This document shows, in pieces, positions 42,521 to 51,393 of a DNA stretch of 64,000 bases. The stretch is from NCBI GenBank assembly GCA_937121175.1, contig CAKZKD010000004.1, forward strand, positions 248,001-312,000. Direction: 5' to 3'. Origin of the DNA: an uncultured Flavobacteriales bacterium. GTDB taxonomy: Bacteria > Bacteroidota > Bacteroidia > Flavobacteriales_G > Salibacteraceae. Both the position numbers and the translations under genes were made by a program. Below the pieces are notes generated by a model, which worked only from the letters and a program-made list of their open reading frames with translations, was not told the origin of the DNA and did no database searches. Numbering within the stretch: position 1 is the stretch's first letter; every line of letters starts with the position of its first letter.

Positions 42521-44677
42521 CTACTTCACGAGTACCCTGCTATTCACCGAATTCGAATTCGTGATTCTAAAGATATAGATTCCCTTTTCTAATGACTCCG
42601 TATCTATTTCGGAAACACCTGCATCAACTGATGTCGCAAATACAATTCTTCCGTTAAAGTCAATAATATCTAACTGAACTTGCTCTGAGATTGAACTTCT
42701 CAAAGTGACTTTTTCTGAAAATGGATTTGGAGCAATGCTGATTTTTTGGATAGCATCTAAAGACTCCAATCCGGAACAAATATCCACCGTAATAGAAACT
42801 GAATCAGAGCTTTGGCAACCAGCAACCGTTGTGTATTTATAAACGATTGTGTTTATTCCAGTTGTTGCAGTTGATGGATCAAAATTACTTTCAGAAACCC
42901 CTACTCCATTATACGTTCCACCTACTGGTAGTCCACTGGGTAAGGCAATTGGTTTGCCATCGTTGCAGATGTTTTTTTCACTGAACTCATCCAGCGAAAC
43001 TACTGGTGTTGAACCTACGAAGATTGTGGTCGAATCTTTCCCTGAGCAACCTAGGGCAGACGAATATTCATAAACAACGGAACTTAGACCTGAACCAGCA
43101 GTGTTTGGGTCAAAATTGGAACCTGATACTCCAACTCCAGAATAAACTCCGCCTGCAGGTGAGCCCACAGGTAATGTAATTGGTCCAGCAATATCACAAA
43201 TGGTATCTGGATTAAAACTTGAAAGTAAAACCATAGGCTCAGGTTGCACAACAATTGAGGTAGAATCCACTCGTCCGCAACCATATTGATTTGCGTATTT
43301 GTAACTTACGTAATGAATTCCAGAACCTGCATTTAGTGGGCTGAAAGTACTATCCGTAACTCCATTTCCAGAGTACATTCCACCAACTGGAATCCCAGAA
43401 TTGAGTTTTAAAGCACTGGAATTGATACAAATGGTATCTGGATTAAAATCAGCTATTGATACCGCTGGAACAGGGCGAACCGTAACTCTTATTGTATTTG
43501 TGGTTCCAATCAAAGTATTTTCGCAACCGTTACTATCAGTACCTATAACCCTGTACGAATTTGAGCGAGTTGGCACAAAAGTCGCACTATCAATAATACC
43601 CCGAAGTCTCCAGCGGTAGGTAGCTGCTCCTGAACCATATAACGTGAGAGAGTCCCCTTTGCAAATTACCGTATCTGAAGCATTGGCAACAACTATAGGT
43701 ATTGGATTAGCAATTATAGTAATGGAATCACAAGCCCCGTGAAAAGCACAACCGTCTTCTGCGCGTACAAAAAAAGTAGTCGTTTTTGTGATAGGACCAA
43801 CACTTGTAACAGCACCTAAGGTAGTAATCCGGTTACCGGCACAAGAATCTGCGTACAATGCCCACACCTTGTTGTCATTTAATTTACTGGTTGTATCTAA
43901 CATCAGTTGAGTTCCTCTGTTTACACAGACACTGGAGTCGGTAGCAGACAAAATACCAACCACACCTGAGGTTTCACTAATAGAAGTAACGGGTTTAGAA
44001 TCTGGCGTTTGACCTAACAAATGATAATTATTTGACGTTGCGTCTAAAATATTAACTGTAGTACCGTTGAAATGATAAAGTGCTTTGGTTTTGTTATCCA
44101 CAGAAAACTCCGATCTTGGCGGTGTAAAGTTACTGGTATATCGTACCGTGTCTGAAATTCGCAATTCGTCGATTCTTGCTTTAAGAACAACCGTAGTGCT
44201 TAAATCACTTCTTCCAATAAAAAAACGAGATTGTGCAGGTGTAAAGAAAGTGGAAGCGGATGAATCTCGTTTGACACCATTTACAAAAGTGCAAGACGTG
44301 CTATCTAATGCATTATAGGTTACCGCCAAATGATTCCACCGATCTTGACCAATAGGTCTAATGTCATAAGACGTTCTTGGGGCACTCCCGACACTCCTTA
44401 ATTTTACTTGTAACATAGGGCCAGAACCGTGGTAATAACCCATTTCAAAACCACTTCCGGCAGTCGAACCTGCAGCATCAATTAATCGAACTCCTTTTGC
44501 ATCGCACGAAAAAACCCAAAGTTCAACTGTAAAACTTCCGTTTGGCATGTTGGTACCCGTAAAATTATCTTCAATGTAATCATCAACTCCGTCTAGATCC
44601 AAAAAGCCATTAAAGGGTTGTGAAAAACCAAGGCAAGTAATTGCAATAAAAAGTGTGAATAGAGAAATTTTCTTCAT
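42521..44677 (-). CDS. Exported LamG-domain protein with T9SS type A signal
   Basis: A 718-residue secreted protein: signal peptide (1-19), a LamG/concanavalin-type lectin domain (about 22-205, FNGFLDLDGVDDYIEDNF, WNHLAVTYNALDSTSCTFVNG), an immunoglobulin-like region with paired cysteines, then three tandem repeats of about 80 residues (about 405-635) of the form DTIC-x-x-LPSG-P-x-GG-x-YSG-GV-x-x-FDP-x-x-AG-G-x-x-x-YKY, and a C-terminal type A sorting domain (IAPNPFSEKVTLRSSI to SRVLVK). Likely a surface adhesin or carbohydrate-binding protein; no catalytic residues seen. Upstream lie operator-like inverted repeats (44763-44927). Confidence 0.88.
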   Translation of the reverse strand: MKKISLFTLFIAITCLGFSQPFNGFLDLDGVDDYIEDNFTGTNMPNGSFTVELWVFSCDAKGVRLIDAAGSTAGSGFEMGYYHGSGPMLQVKLRSVGSAPRTSYDIRPIGQDRWNHLAVTYNALDSTSCTFVNGVKRDSSASTFFTPAQSRFFIGRSDLSTTVVLKARIDELRISDTVRYTSNFTPPRSEFSVDNKTKALYHFNGTTVNILDATSNNYHLLGQTPDSKPVTSISETSGVVGILSATDSSVCVNRGTQLMLDTTSKLNDNKVWALYADSCAGNRITTLGAVTSVGPITKTTTFFVRAEDGCAFHGACDSITIIANPIPIVVANASDTVICKGDSLTLYGSGAATYRWRLRGIIDSATFVPTRSNSYRVIGTDSNGCENTLIGTTNTIRVTVRPVPAVSIADFNPDTICINSSALKLNSGIPVGGMYSGNGVTDSTFSPLNAGSGIHYVSYKYANQYGCGRVDSTSIVVQPEPMVLLSSFNPDTICDIAGPITLPVGSPAGGVYSGVGVSGSNFDPNTAGSGLSSVVYEYSSALGCSGKDSTTIFVGSTPVVSLDEFSEKNICNDGKPIALPSGLPVGGTYNGVGVSESNFDPSTATTGINTIVYKYTTVAGCQSSDSVSITVDICSGLESLDAIQKISIAPNPFSEKVTLRSSISEQVQLDIIDFNGRIVFATSVDAGVSEIDTESLEKGIYIFRITNSNSVNSRVLVK

Positions 44678-44762
44678 AGTTATTTTGTTTTAAGATTTTG
44701 AAGCAAATTTCTTTGAACTCTATGATTTCCTTGTCGTTCAAAAGGACGATATTTACCATTAT

Positions 44763-44778
44763 CCGTAAAAAATTACGG
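44763..44778. promoter_or_regulatory. Inverted repeat CCGTAA/TTACGG
   Basis: The arms CCGTAA and TTACGG flank AAAA, 86 bases upstream of the LamG gene start. Possible regulatory site; short enough that chance cannot be excluded. Confidence 0.35.
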
Positions 44779-44820
44779 TGTGTTTCTACAACCCAAAACC
44801 GTCAGTACATCAATGAAAAC

Positions 44821-44845
44821 GTAGTATGTTATTATAAAATACTAC
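44821..44845. promoter_or_regulatory. Operator-like inverted repeat, copy 1
   Basis: The arms GTAGTAT and ATACTAC are separated by 11 bases. The inner GTAT-N11-ATAC spacing recurs at 44899-44927, which suggests two sites for one dimeric regulator. Confidence 0.4.
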
Positions 44846-44898
44846 AGTTTACCATACTCAAAAAGCAATAAAAAAGGCTTTACAAAAAACCTGTATTG

Positions 44899-44927
44899 AT
44901 TCGGTATAATACAGTACAATACCGAAT
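44899..44927. promoter_or_regulatory. Operator-like inverted repeat, copy 2
   Basis: The arms ATTCGGTAT and ATACCGAAT are perfect over 9 bp with an 11-base spacer. An overlapping pair CTGTATT and AATACAG (44891-44914) is nested in the same place. Confidence 0.45.
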
Positions 44928-45033
44928 AGCCGACCGATAAAGGCAATGCATAAAATGACAACTTTTCAAGTTCATTTTTTAAAAAAGGATTTGGTTTTTC
45001 AAAATTGAATAAACCTTTGGTTTGACTTTTTTT

Positions 45034-45381
45034 CGTGAAGTGGATAAAACAGTAATCGCCAGCCGATTCCTCTTTTTTTATTCCCCTTGCTTTTGCTCAA
45101 GCAAGCTTGGCAACAAAGTAAAAACCTACCCGAGAGTGCCTGCGGCGTTCTCGACCTTTCCCGTGAAATGGATAAAAAAAGCCTCGTTGCTCGAGTCTTA
45201 CTTTTTTATTCCCCCTGCTTTTGCTCATACCTTCGGCATGGCAACGCAGTAAAAACCTACCCGAGAGTGCCTTCGGCTTTCTCGACCTTTCCCGTGAAAT
45301 GGATAAAAACAGCCTCGTTGCACGAGTCTAACTTTTTTATTCCCCCTGCTTTTGCTCAAGCCTGCGGCTTGGCAACGCAGT
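45034..45381. repeat. Tandem repeat, about 131-bp period, 2.7 copies
   Basis: Blocks beginning at CGTGAA(G/A)TGGATAAAA occur at 45034, 45162 and 45293 (periods 128 and 131). Within each follow a TTTTTTATTCCCC(C/T)TGCTT block, TTGCTCA, and (T)GGCAACGCAGT; AAAACCTACCCGAGAGTGCC occurs at 45121 and 45252. Copies 2 and 3 are nearly identical, copy 1 is diverged. It directly abuts the tmRNA terminator. Confidence 0.8.
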
Positions 45382-45389
45382 GGAAATAA

Positions 45390-45417
45390 AAAAGCACCTC
45401 GCTTTCGAGGTGCTTTT
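45390..45417 (-). terminator. Terminator of the tmRNA gene
   Basis: The arms AAAAGCACCTCG and CGAGGTGCTTTT surround a four-base loop. On the minus strand the stem ends in a run of six T, nine bases after the tmRNA 3' end. Confidence 0.88.
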
Positions 45418-45426
45418 ATCATCAAG

Positions 45427-45819
45427 TGGAGCCGGCGAGAGTCGAACTCGCGTCCAAACATGGAACACTTAGGATTTCTACATGTTTAGCTTATCGTTAG
45501 TTTTCGACTTAAGCCCGGTAACAAGCAACCAAACTCAAGCTTATCTTCTAAATTTCGCACACAATTCGAAGCTCATTGCGCACTAGCCTTCCTTATCGAA
45601 CCCCCAGATTCCCCAAAGCGTTCGGCGAGCTCCAAGGTGAGAGTACTTGTCAATACACCTAGTGTACCGATTAAGCCATCCTACTATTATTCGGATTAAG
45701 CTGCAAGTGCGTAGTTGTTTTCGCCAACTAAAAACGTTGCAACACTTATTACGGATAGTCTTGCAAAACCCGACATGCTTACATAACCATTCGTCATGCT
45801 GTCAAAACCAGTCGGCCCC
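45427..45819 (-). ncRNA. ssrA: Transfer-messenger RNA (tmRNA)
   Basis: The RNA rescues stalled ribosomes and tags the nascent protein for proteolysis. Seen on the minus strand: a 5' end GGGGCCGACTGGTTTTGACAG, a 3' end CGAGTTCGACTCTCGCCGGC followed by TCCA, and a seven-pair acceptor stem between GGGGCCG and CGGCUCC. The T-loop GTTCGACTC is present. The tag frame at 45725-45696 reads GENNYALAA and a stop, the tag form known from Bacteroidota. CCA is not fully encoded and would be completed by the CCA-adding enzyme. A -7 element lies upstream (45848-45855) and a strong terminator downstream. Confidence 0.96.
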
Positions 45820-45847
45820 ATTATTAAAAGAACATTCGTTCAGTCTG

Positions 45848-45855
45848 CAAAAATA
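45848..45855 (-). promoter_or_regulatory. Promoter -7 element for ssrA
   Basis: On the minus strand this reads TATTTTTG, an exact TAnnTTTG, 28 bases upstream of the mature tmRNA 5' end, leaving a short leader for RNase P removal. Confidence 0.6.
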
Positions 45856-45897
45856 CAGCAATCTTTCTACTTTTACCGACCATAATTCGAACTGTGA

Positions 45898-45923
45898 GAT
45901 TCCCAGTCAAGCTGAGAATGACG
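45898..45923 (-). repeat. Dispersed 26-bp repeat, copy 2
   Basis: The reverse complement reads CGTCATTCTCAGCTTGACTG and then GGAATC; it matches 25856-25881 at 24 of 26 positions. It lies between ssrA and the saccharopine dehydrogenase-like gene. Confidence 0.65.
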
Positions 45924-45958
45924 TAGTTCTATTTTCTACTCTAAATTTAAATACCGTG

Positions 45959-47161
45959 TTGAAGATTGGAATCATTAAAGAACGCAAAACTCCTCCAGAC
46001 GAAAGAGTTCCATTGTCACCTGCTCAAGTTGCTGAATTAAATGTGGCTAATTCTAATGTGCAATTTGTAGTTGAGTCTAGCGATATCAGAAGATTTAAAG
46101 ATTCTGAATATACAGCACTTGGTGTTTCAGTTGTTACCGATGTTTCGGATTGTGATATACTGATGGGTGTAAAAGAAGTTCCAAAATCAGCATTGATTGA
46201 AAACAAAACGTATTTCTTCTTTTCTCATACCATCAAAATGCAACCCTACAATATGGAACTGTTGCAAACGATTATGAAAAAGAACATTCGAATGATTGAT
46301 TACGAATGTCTAACTAACGAAAGAGGCAGAAGACTCATAGGTTTCGGCAGATATGCTGGAATTGTAGGAGCTTACAATGCCTTTTTAGCTCTTGGAAAAA
46401 GAAATCATTCATTTGATTTAAAGCCTGCTTTCCAATGCGAAGATCGAGTGGAAATGGAAAGCGAATTGTCAAAAATTATTTTCGCCGAAAAGGGTTGTAA
46501 AATAGCGGTGACAGGAAACGGGAGAGTTGCTCATGGTGCCATGGAAATTTTGGACTTAATGAACATCAAAAAATTAGATGTTGACGATTACATTAACTAC
46601 TCTGGTACTGAACCTGTGTATTGTCAACTTAAAGTTACCGACTACAACAAAAGAGAGGATGGAACTGAAGGTTCGATTCAGGAGTTTTTTAAACAACCAG
46701 AATTGTATGTAGGTGATTTTGCACGTTTTTCTGCTTGCTCCGATATGTATATCGCAGCCCACTTTTGGGGAGAAGGTTCACCTTATATTTTTACTCGAGA
46801 AGAAGCTAAAGCAGCTGATTTTAACTTGAAAGTTGTAGCTGATATCAGCTGTGATATTGATGGACCAGTTGCTTCAACACTACGTCCGTCCACCATTCCG
46901 GATCCTATTTATGGCTATGAACCACAGACTGAATCGGAAATTGCTTTTGATGCCCAAAATGGAATAACAGTAATGGCAGTGGATAATCTACCTTGTGAAC
47001 TACCAAAAGATGCCTCTACGGATTTTGGTGCCGAATTCATTAAGAATATTTACCCTGCATTGGTTAATGACGATAAAGACGAGATTCTAAAGCGCGCCAG
47101 TATTACCCAAAATGGTGATTTAACGGAACGTTATGAGTATTTGAGGGATTATGTGAGTTAA
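45959..47161 (+). CDS. Saccharopine dehydrogenase-like NAD(P) oxidoreductase (AlaDH/PNT N-domain)
   Basis: A 400-residue cytoplasmic enzyme. The N-terminal domain (about 1-130) begins MKIGIIKERKTPPDERVPLSP, the pattern of alanine dehydrogenase/transhydrogenase-type N-domains and lysine-forming saccharopine dehydrogenases; a Rossmann domain follows (KIAVTGNGRVAHGAMEILD, about 180-200). CDIDGPVASTLRPSTIPDP near the end is typical of the saccharopine dehydrogenase group. It probably catalyses reversible NAD-linked conversion of saccharopine to lysine or a related imine reduction; substrate is inferred. Start: the open frame extends back to 45647, inside ssrA, so the TTG at 45959 is chosen as it gives the conserved N-terminus; GTG at 45956 is the alternative. 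Confidence 0.82.
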   Translation: MKIGIIKERKTPPDERVPLSPAQVAELNVANSNVQFVVESSDIRRFKDSEYTALGVSVVTDVSDCDILMGVKEVPKSALIENKTYFFFSHTIKMQPYNMELLQTIMKKNIRMIDYECLTNERGRRLIGFGRYAGIVGAYNAFLALGKRNHSFDLKPAFQCEDRVEMESELSKIIFAEKGCKIAVTGNGRVAHGAMEILDLMNIKKLDVDDYINYSGTEPVYCQLKVTDYNKREDGTEGSIQEFFKQPELYVGDFARFSACSDMYIAAHFWGEGSPYIFTREEAKAADFNLKVVADISCDIDGPVASTLRPSTIPDPIYGYEPQTESEIAFDAQNGITVMAVDNLPCELPKDASTDFGAEFIKNIYPALVNDDKDEILKRASITQNGDLTERYEYLRDYVS

Positions 47162-47187
47162 AAAACTGGTTTTTACTCAAAGGAATT

Positions 47188-47250
47188 GTCATCCTGAGTG
47201 ATTTCAAATCAATCTAAAATTGTTTTGAAATTGTATCGAAGGAGGCCATT
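47188..47250 (+). repeat. Dispersed repeat flanking the GIY-YIG gene, left copy
   Basis: Begins GTCATCCTGAGTGA and ends TTGTATCGAAGGAG, with a different, self-pairing middle (TTTCAAATCAATC to GTTTTGAAA). The right copy at 47581-47629 has the same ends on the opposite strand. Confidence 0.65.
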
Positions 47251-47264
47251 CCGTAGACAAAATT

Positions 47265-47555
47265 CTATTGAAACTTCTTTTTACTTAAACCAGGAAGCAT
47301 TTCAAATTCCCCTTTAATCAAGGCTTCTTTCTTTTTTCGTGTCCAGCCTTTAAGTTGCTTTTCAAAACTAATTGCTTCCTCAATTGCATTTAACTCTAGG
47401 TGATAAACCAACTTTAGAGGTCTTCTTGAGTAGGTATAAGATTTAGGGTTTAAACCTTCTTGGTGTTCAGCTAATCTTCGATCTAAATCGTTTGTGACAC
47501 CCACGTAGTACTTGCCATCCGAACATTCTAAAATATAAGTGTAATACGATATCAT
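47265..47555 (-). CDS. GIY-YIG domain protein (UPF0213-like)
   Basis: A 96-residue protein consisting of one GIY-YIG nuclease domain. Seen: YYTYILECSDGKYYVGVTND (the GIY-YIG strands in the form YTY and YVG, residues 5-20), the Arg in DLDRRLAEH (about 24-32) and the block EEAISFEKQLKGWTRKKKEALI with the metal-binding Glu. Members of this small class (UPF0213, YhbQ type) have shown nuclease activity in few cases and their role is unclear. The gene is isolated and flanked at 15 and 26 bases by inverted copies of a dispersed repeat, which suggests that the gene and the repeats may have moved together. Confidence 0.85.
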   Translation of the reverse strand: MISYYTYILECSDGKYYVGVTNDLDRRLAEHQEGLNPKSYTYSRRPLKLVYHLELNAIEEAISFEKQLKGWTRKKKEALIKGEFEMLPGLSKKKFQ

Positions 47556-47580
47556 GAAAACCTAGCCTACTAATATTTCC

Positions 47581-47629
47581 GTCATATCTCCTTCGATACA
47601 ACCCGACACGTCGGGTCACTCAGCATGAC
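47581..47629 (-). repeat. Dispersed repeat flanking the GIY-YIG gene, right copy
   Basis: On the minus strand it begins GTCATGCTGAGTGA and continues through the palindrome CCGACGTGTCGG to TTGTATCGAAGGAG and ATATGAC. GTCAT and ATGAC make it an inverted repeat end to end. Confidence 0.68.
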
Positions 47630-47659
47630 ATTCCTAGACTGGCACAAGTAGTGATAAAA

Positions 47660-48463
47660 TTAATTCTCTGGCTTGAAGTATTTCAACGCCTCCGGCATTA
47701 ACGCCTGTAAGTCTCTCACTCGAGTTTCACTTGCAGGGTGAGTAGATAAAAACTCAGGTGGTGCTTGGCCTCCAGATAATGCAGCCATTCGCTCCCAAAA
47801 ACTGGTTGCAGCTTCTGGGTTGTACCCAGCTTTGGCCATTAGAATTAAACCAATGTGATCTGCTTCTGACTCGTTACTTCTTGAAAATTTCAATACTCCT
47901 AATTGAGTACCCATACCAATGGACTGCATCAACAATTGCTTTGTCAATGTAGGATTTTCACCCATCGCTGCTCCAATTGTTCCCATACCCATTTGAGCAA
48001 TCATTCCTTGGCTCATTCGTTCGCCGCCGTGATTTGCTAAAGCATGTGCTACTTCATGCCCCATTACCACAGCAACACCAGTTTCGTCTTCGCAAATTGG
48101 CAAAATACCTGTGTAAAAAGCAACCTTACCTCCTGGCATACACCAGGCATTCACTTGTTCCGATACAATTAGATTGTACTCCCATTCGTATCCTGAAAGT
48201 TTATCTTCAATTTTATTCTCTTTATAATAATCTTCAGCCGCTTTCTGAATCCGCTCACCCACTCTTTTTATCATGGCTACTTGCTCATCATCATCACTCA
48301 ATTGGCTTTCTCCCAATACTTGTTGATATTGGTCAAAACTCATGGGCAATAACTGACCATTAGGCACCAATTTCAATTGTTTTCTTCCCGTTATGGGAAC
48401 TGTATTACAGGCCATAAAAACCAACAGAAATACCCAGTAAAATGTCTTGTTCACTTTTCTCAT
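47660..48463 (-). CDS. M48 family metalloprotease, lipoprotein
   Basis: A 267-residue zinc protease lipoprotein of the BepA/LoiP type, which would degrade misfolded outer-membrane proteins from the periplasmic side. Seen: lipobox LVFMAC (Cys19), zinc-binding HEVAH (136-140) with a third ligand in NESEADHIG, and the M48 C-terminal FLSTHPASETRVRDL. The ATG at 48463 is used; the longer frame begins at a TTG inside the rpe stop region. Two bases separate it from rpe, so the two are co-transcribed. No TPR domain is attached, unlike BepA. Confidence 0.92.
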   Translation of the reverse strand: MRKVNKTFYWVFLLVFMACNTVPITGRKQLKLVPNGQLLPMSFDQYQQVLGESQLSDDDEQVAMIKRVGERIQKAAEDYYKENKIEDKLSGYEWEYNLIVSEQVNAWCMPGGKVAFYTGILPICEDETGVAVVMGHEVAHALANHGGERMSQGMIAQMGMGTIGAAMGENPTLTKQLLMQSIGMGTQLGVLKFSRSNESEADHIGLILMAKAGYNPEAATSFWERMAALSGGQAPPEFLSTHPASETRVRDLQALMPEALKYFKPEN

Positions 48464-48465
48464 AA

Positions 48466-49119
48466 TTACCCGCAATTTGCTAATTCTTGAATGGTTTGCT
48501 CTGGATTATTCGACTTAAACACAAAACTTCCCGCAACTAACACATCTGCGCCAGCCGCTACCAATCTTTTTCCTGTTTCCGTATTTACACCTCCGTCAAT
48601 TTCAATCTTAGCGGAGCTGTTTTTTTGAAGAATCAGCTCTTTTAATTTTGCCGTTTTACCAATGGTGTTTTCAATAAACTTCTGACCACCAAAACCTGGG
48701 TTTACAGACATCAGCAACACCAAATCAACATCTTGAATAATATCTTCCAGCAACGATACTGGAGTGTGAGGATTTAAAGAAACTCCAGCTTGCATATCAG
48801 TAGCTTTAATGGCCTGAACTGTTCTATGCAAATGCGTACAAGCTTCGTAATGCACGGTTAAGTTATGTGTTCCTGCATCTTTATAATCTTGAATGTAACG
48901 GTCTGGGTTTACAATCATCAAATGCGTATCGATAAACTTATCGGTATAACTCGCCATTTTCTTAATAATTGCTGGACCATAAGATATGTTTGGCACAAAA
49001 ACACCATCCATAACATCCATATGAAACCATTCAGCAACGGAACGGTCAACCATTTCTACATCACGCTGCAAATTTCCGAAATCGGCAGCTAACATTGAAG
49101 GAGCTATAATAGGATTCAT
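48466..49119 (-). CDS. rpe: Ribulose-phosphate 3-epimerase
   Basis: A 217-residue TIM-barrel enzyme of the pentose phosphate pathway that interconverts ribulose-5-phosphate and xylulose-5-phosphate. Seen: IAPSMLAADF (residues 4-13), the metal ligands and catalytic Asp in FHMDVMDGVFVPN, HLMIVNPDRY, MSVNPGFGGQKF (phosphate loop) and IEIDGGVN with the second catalytic Asp, then GADVLVAGS. Length and motifs are those of the family. The start at 49119 (MNPIIAPSML) replaces a TTG at 49140. It lies upstream of, and nearly touches, the M48 protease gene; pnp, upstream, ends in a terminator. Confidence 0.96.
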   Translation of the reverse strand: MNPIIAPSMLAADFGNLQRDVEMVDRSVAEWFHMDVMDGVFVPNISYGPAIIKKMASYTDKFIDTHLMIVNPDRYIQDYKDAGTHNLTVHYEACTHLHRTVQAIKATDMQAGVSLNPHTPVSLLEDIIQDVDLVLLMSVNPGFGGQKFIENTIGKTAKLKELILQKNSSAKIEIDGGVNTETGKRLVAAGADVLVAGSFVFKSNNPEQTIQELANCG

Positions 49120-49143
49120 GTTCGCAAATTTAGGAAACAAAAA

Positions 49144-49175
49144 AGCCCTGTCTCGATTTGAATCAAGACAGGGCT
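49144..49175 (-). terminator. Terminator of pnp
   Basis: The ten-bp arms AGCCCTGTCT and AGACAGGGCT surround a 12-base loop; TTTTTT follows on the minus strand, 28 bases after the pnp stop. Confidence 0.88.
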
Positions 49176-49202
49176 AACATTTTATTCAGAAGTTATCGAC
49201 GC

Positions 49203-51335
49203 TTAGTTCGCAGCTTCTGGTTTTGGTAATAAAACTTTTCTTGAAAGTTTCATTTTTCCAGTTTTGCTGTCAATGTCAACCAACTTAACCTCAACGATTT
49301 CACCTTCTTTTAGGTATTCGTTTACGTCATTTACGCGTTTCCAATCAATTTCAGATACGTGTAACAATCCGTCTTTTCCTGGCAATACTTCAACGAAAGC
49401 ACCATAAGACTGAATTGACTTCACTTTTCCTTTGTAAATCTCACCAATTTCTGGTTGAGCAACGATTCCTTTGATTCTTGCTAATGCAGCATCAATTCCA
49501 TCTTTGTTCGCAGAAGAAATGTCAATAACCCCTTTCTTATCGATTTCTTCGATAGTAATGGTAGTTTCAGTTTCAGCTTGAATTTCTTGAATGATTTTTC
49601 CACCAGGTCCGATAACAGCACCAATGAATTCTCCAGGAATAGTCATTTGAACCATTCTAGGTACGTGTGGTTTGTAATCTTCTCTCGCTTCGGTGATAGT
49701 CTTATTCATTTCACCCAAAATATGAAGACGACCTTCTTTAGATTGCGCTAAAGCTTGCTCCATAATTTCGTAAGAAAGACCACCTACTTTAATATCCATT
49801 TGACATGCAGTAATACCATCTTGAGTACCTGTTACTTTAAAATCCATATCACCTAAGTGATCTTCATCTCCTAAAATATCAGATAGTACTGCGAAATTCT
49901 TACCATCAGTAATTAATCCCATTGCAATACCAGAAACTGCTTTCTTGATTTTGATACCTGTATCCATCAATGCCATTGAGCCAGCACATACCGTAGCCAT
50001 TGAACTAGAACCGTTAGATTCTAATATATCAGACATGATACGAATGGTATAAGGATTATCTTGACCAGAAGGAATCATCGGCTTAAGTGCTCTTAGCGCT
50101 AAGTTTCCGTGACCTACTTCCCTTCTTGAAGTTCCTCTCATTGGACGAGCTTCACCAACTGAGAATGGTGGGAAGTTATAATGTAAAATGAACTTTTCAG
50201 AACCTTTACCCATTGCACCATCAATGTTTTGCTCATCTAATTTACTACCTAAAGTAACTGATGTCAACGATTGAGTTTCGCCTCTAGTAAAGATTGCAGA
50301 ACCGTGAGTCATTGGTAAGTAATCAACCTCTGACCAAATTGCACGAATTTCATCAAGATTACGACCATCTAAACGCGTTCTGTCTTCTAAAATCATTTTA
50401 CGTACCGCTACCTTCTCCACATCGTGGAAATAAGTATCAATCAACGATTCGTTTCCAGCTAATTGCTCTTCTGATAAAGTAGCCTTATATTCTTCACGAA
50501 TAGCTTTAAAACCTTCGCTTCGTTCTTTTTTAGAAGTACCTTTTTTAGCTAAGTCATAACAGTTGTCATGACATACAGCCATTACTGCATCTTTTAATTC
50601 TATATCGTGTGTTTCATGACTGTATTCTCTTTTTGTTGGAATACCACCAATCATTTCTGCTAGCTTAACTTGAGCATCACACTGAATTTTAATAGCATCG
50701 TGAGCAACTTTGATAGCATCAAGCATTTCTGCTTCCGAAATCTCAGTCATTTCACCTTCTACCATTACTATACTGTTTGCTGTAGCAGCAACCATAATAT
50801 CAATATCTCTTCCTTCGCTTTCTAACTCCGATTTTGTCGGGTTTACTTTTAAAGCGCCATCAATACGCGCTACTCTAACTTCAGAGATTGGCTCTTGAAA
50901 TGGAATATCAGAAACTGCAATTGAAGCAGAAGCTGCAAGACATGCAAATGCATCTGGCATTGTTTCTCCATCAGAAGAAATTAACGAAACCAATACTTGA
51001 GTATCCGCATGGTAATCTTCTGGGAATAAAGGACGAAGTGCTCTGTCAATTAATCTTGAAGTAAGAATTTCACTATCTGAAGGTCTTGTTTCTCTCTTTA
51101 AAAATCCGCCTGGGAAACGCCCAGCTGCAGAAAATTTTTCACGATAATCTACCGTAAGTGGCATAAAATCGATTCCTTCTTTCGCACTCTTTGCCGAAAC
51201 AGAGGTTGCTAATAACATCATTCCGTTGCATTTTACTACAACAGATCCATCGGCTTGTGTAGCCAGCTTACCAGTTTCTATGGTAACCTCTTGTCCTTGA
51301 ATTTCGAACGAATAAGTTTTTCCTATTTGACTCAT
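49203..51335 (-). CDS. pnp: Polyribonucleotide nucleotidyltransferase
   Basis: A 710-residue PNPase, the phosphorolytic 3'-5' exoribonuclease of the RNA decay machinery. Order: first RNase PH domain (about 15-225, [22 protein letters not shown]), helical linker, second RNase PH domain (about 315-545, [21 protein letters not shown] with the phosphate-binding [21 protein letters not shown]), KH domain (about 555-615, [15 protein letters not shown]) and S1 domain (about 620-695, [19 protein letters not shown]). All expected blocks are present. It follows rpsO, the classical neighbour, but rpsO has its own terminator, so pnp may have a separate promoter. Confidence 0.97.
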   Translation of the reverse strand: MSQIGKTYSFEIQGQEVTIETGKLATQADGSVVVKCNGMMLLATSVSAKSAKEGIDFMPLTVDYREKFSAAGRFPGGFLKRETRPSDSEILTSRLIDRALRPLFPEDYHADTQVLVSLISSDGETMPDAFACLAASASIAVSDIPFQEPISEVRVARIDGALKVNPTKSELESEGRDIDIMVAATANSIVMVEGEMTEISEAEMLDAIKVAHDAIKIQCDAQVKLAEMIGGIPTKREYSHETHDIELKDAVMAVCHDNCYDLAKKGTSKKERSEGFKAIREEYKATLSEEQLAGNESLIDTYFHDVEKVAVRKMILEDRTRLDGRNLDEIRAIWSEVDYLPMTHGSAIFTRGETQSLTSVTLGSKLDEQNIDGAMGKGSEKFILHYNFPPFSVGEARPMRGTSRREVGHGNLALRALKPMIPSGQDNPYTIRIMSDILESNGSSSMATVCAGSMALMDTGIKIKKAVSGIAMGLITDGKNFAVLSDILGDEDHLGDMDFKVTGTQDGITACQMDIKVGGLSYEIMEQALAQSKEGRLHILGEMNKTITEAREDYKPHVPRMVQMTIPGEFIGAVIGPGGKIIQEIQAETETTITIEEIDKKGVIDISSANKDGIDAALARIKGIVAQPEIGEIYKGKVKSIQSYGAFVEVLPGKDGLLHVSEIDWKRVNDVNEYLKEGEIVEVKLVDIDSKTGKMKLSRKVLLPKPEAAN

Positions 51336-51393
51336 AAAATTGTGTATATAAAAATTTGAAAGGTTGGTAGGTTAGTATTTTGGTATAAAAAAG

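Larger units (their letters stand above)
44678..45426. other. Non-coding stretch, 749 bp
   Basis: No credible gene. From left to right it holds three inverted repeats (44763-44778, 44821-44845, 44899-44927), an AT-rich spacer, a tandem repeat with a period near 131 bp (45034-45381) and the tmRNA terminator (45390-45417). Short open frames within the tandem repeat repeat the same peptide and end at repeat boundaries, so they are not taken as genes. Confidence 0.7.

Noticed and set aside
45022-45461. Overlapping short open frames of 76, 100 and 78 codons, both strands
   Set aside because: They lie inside the tandem repeat and tmRNA terminator, repeat the same peptide with each copy, and have no start context or family resemblance; they reflect the repeat, not coding.
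45647-45958. N-terminal extension of the saccharopine dehydrogenase-like gene
   Set aside because: This part of the open frame overlaps the tmRNA gene and its promoter; the conserved protein begins at 45959.
47188-47629. Insertion sequence or transposon around the GIY-YIG gene
   Set aside because: No transposase and no target-site duplication could be identified; the flanking repeats are dispersed intergenic elements.
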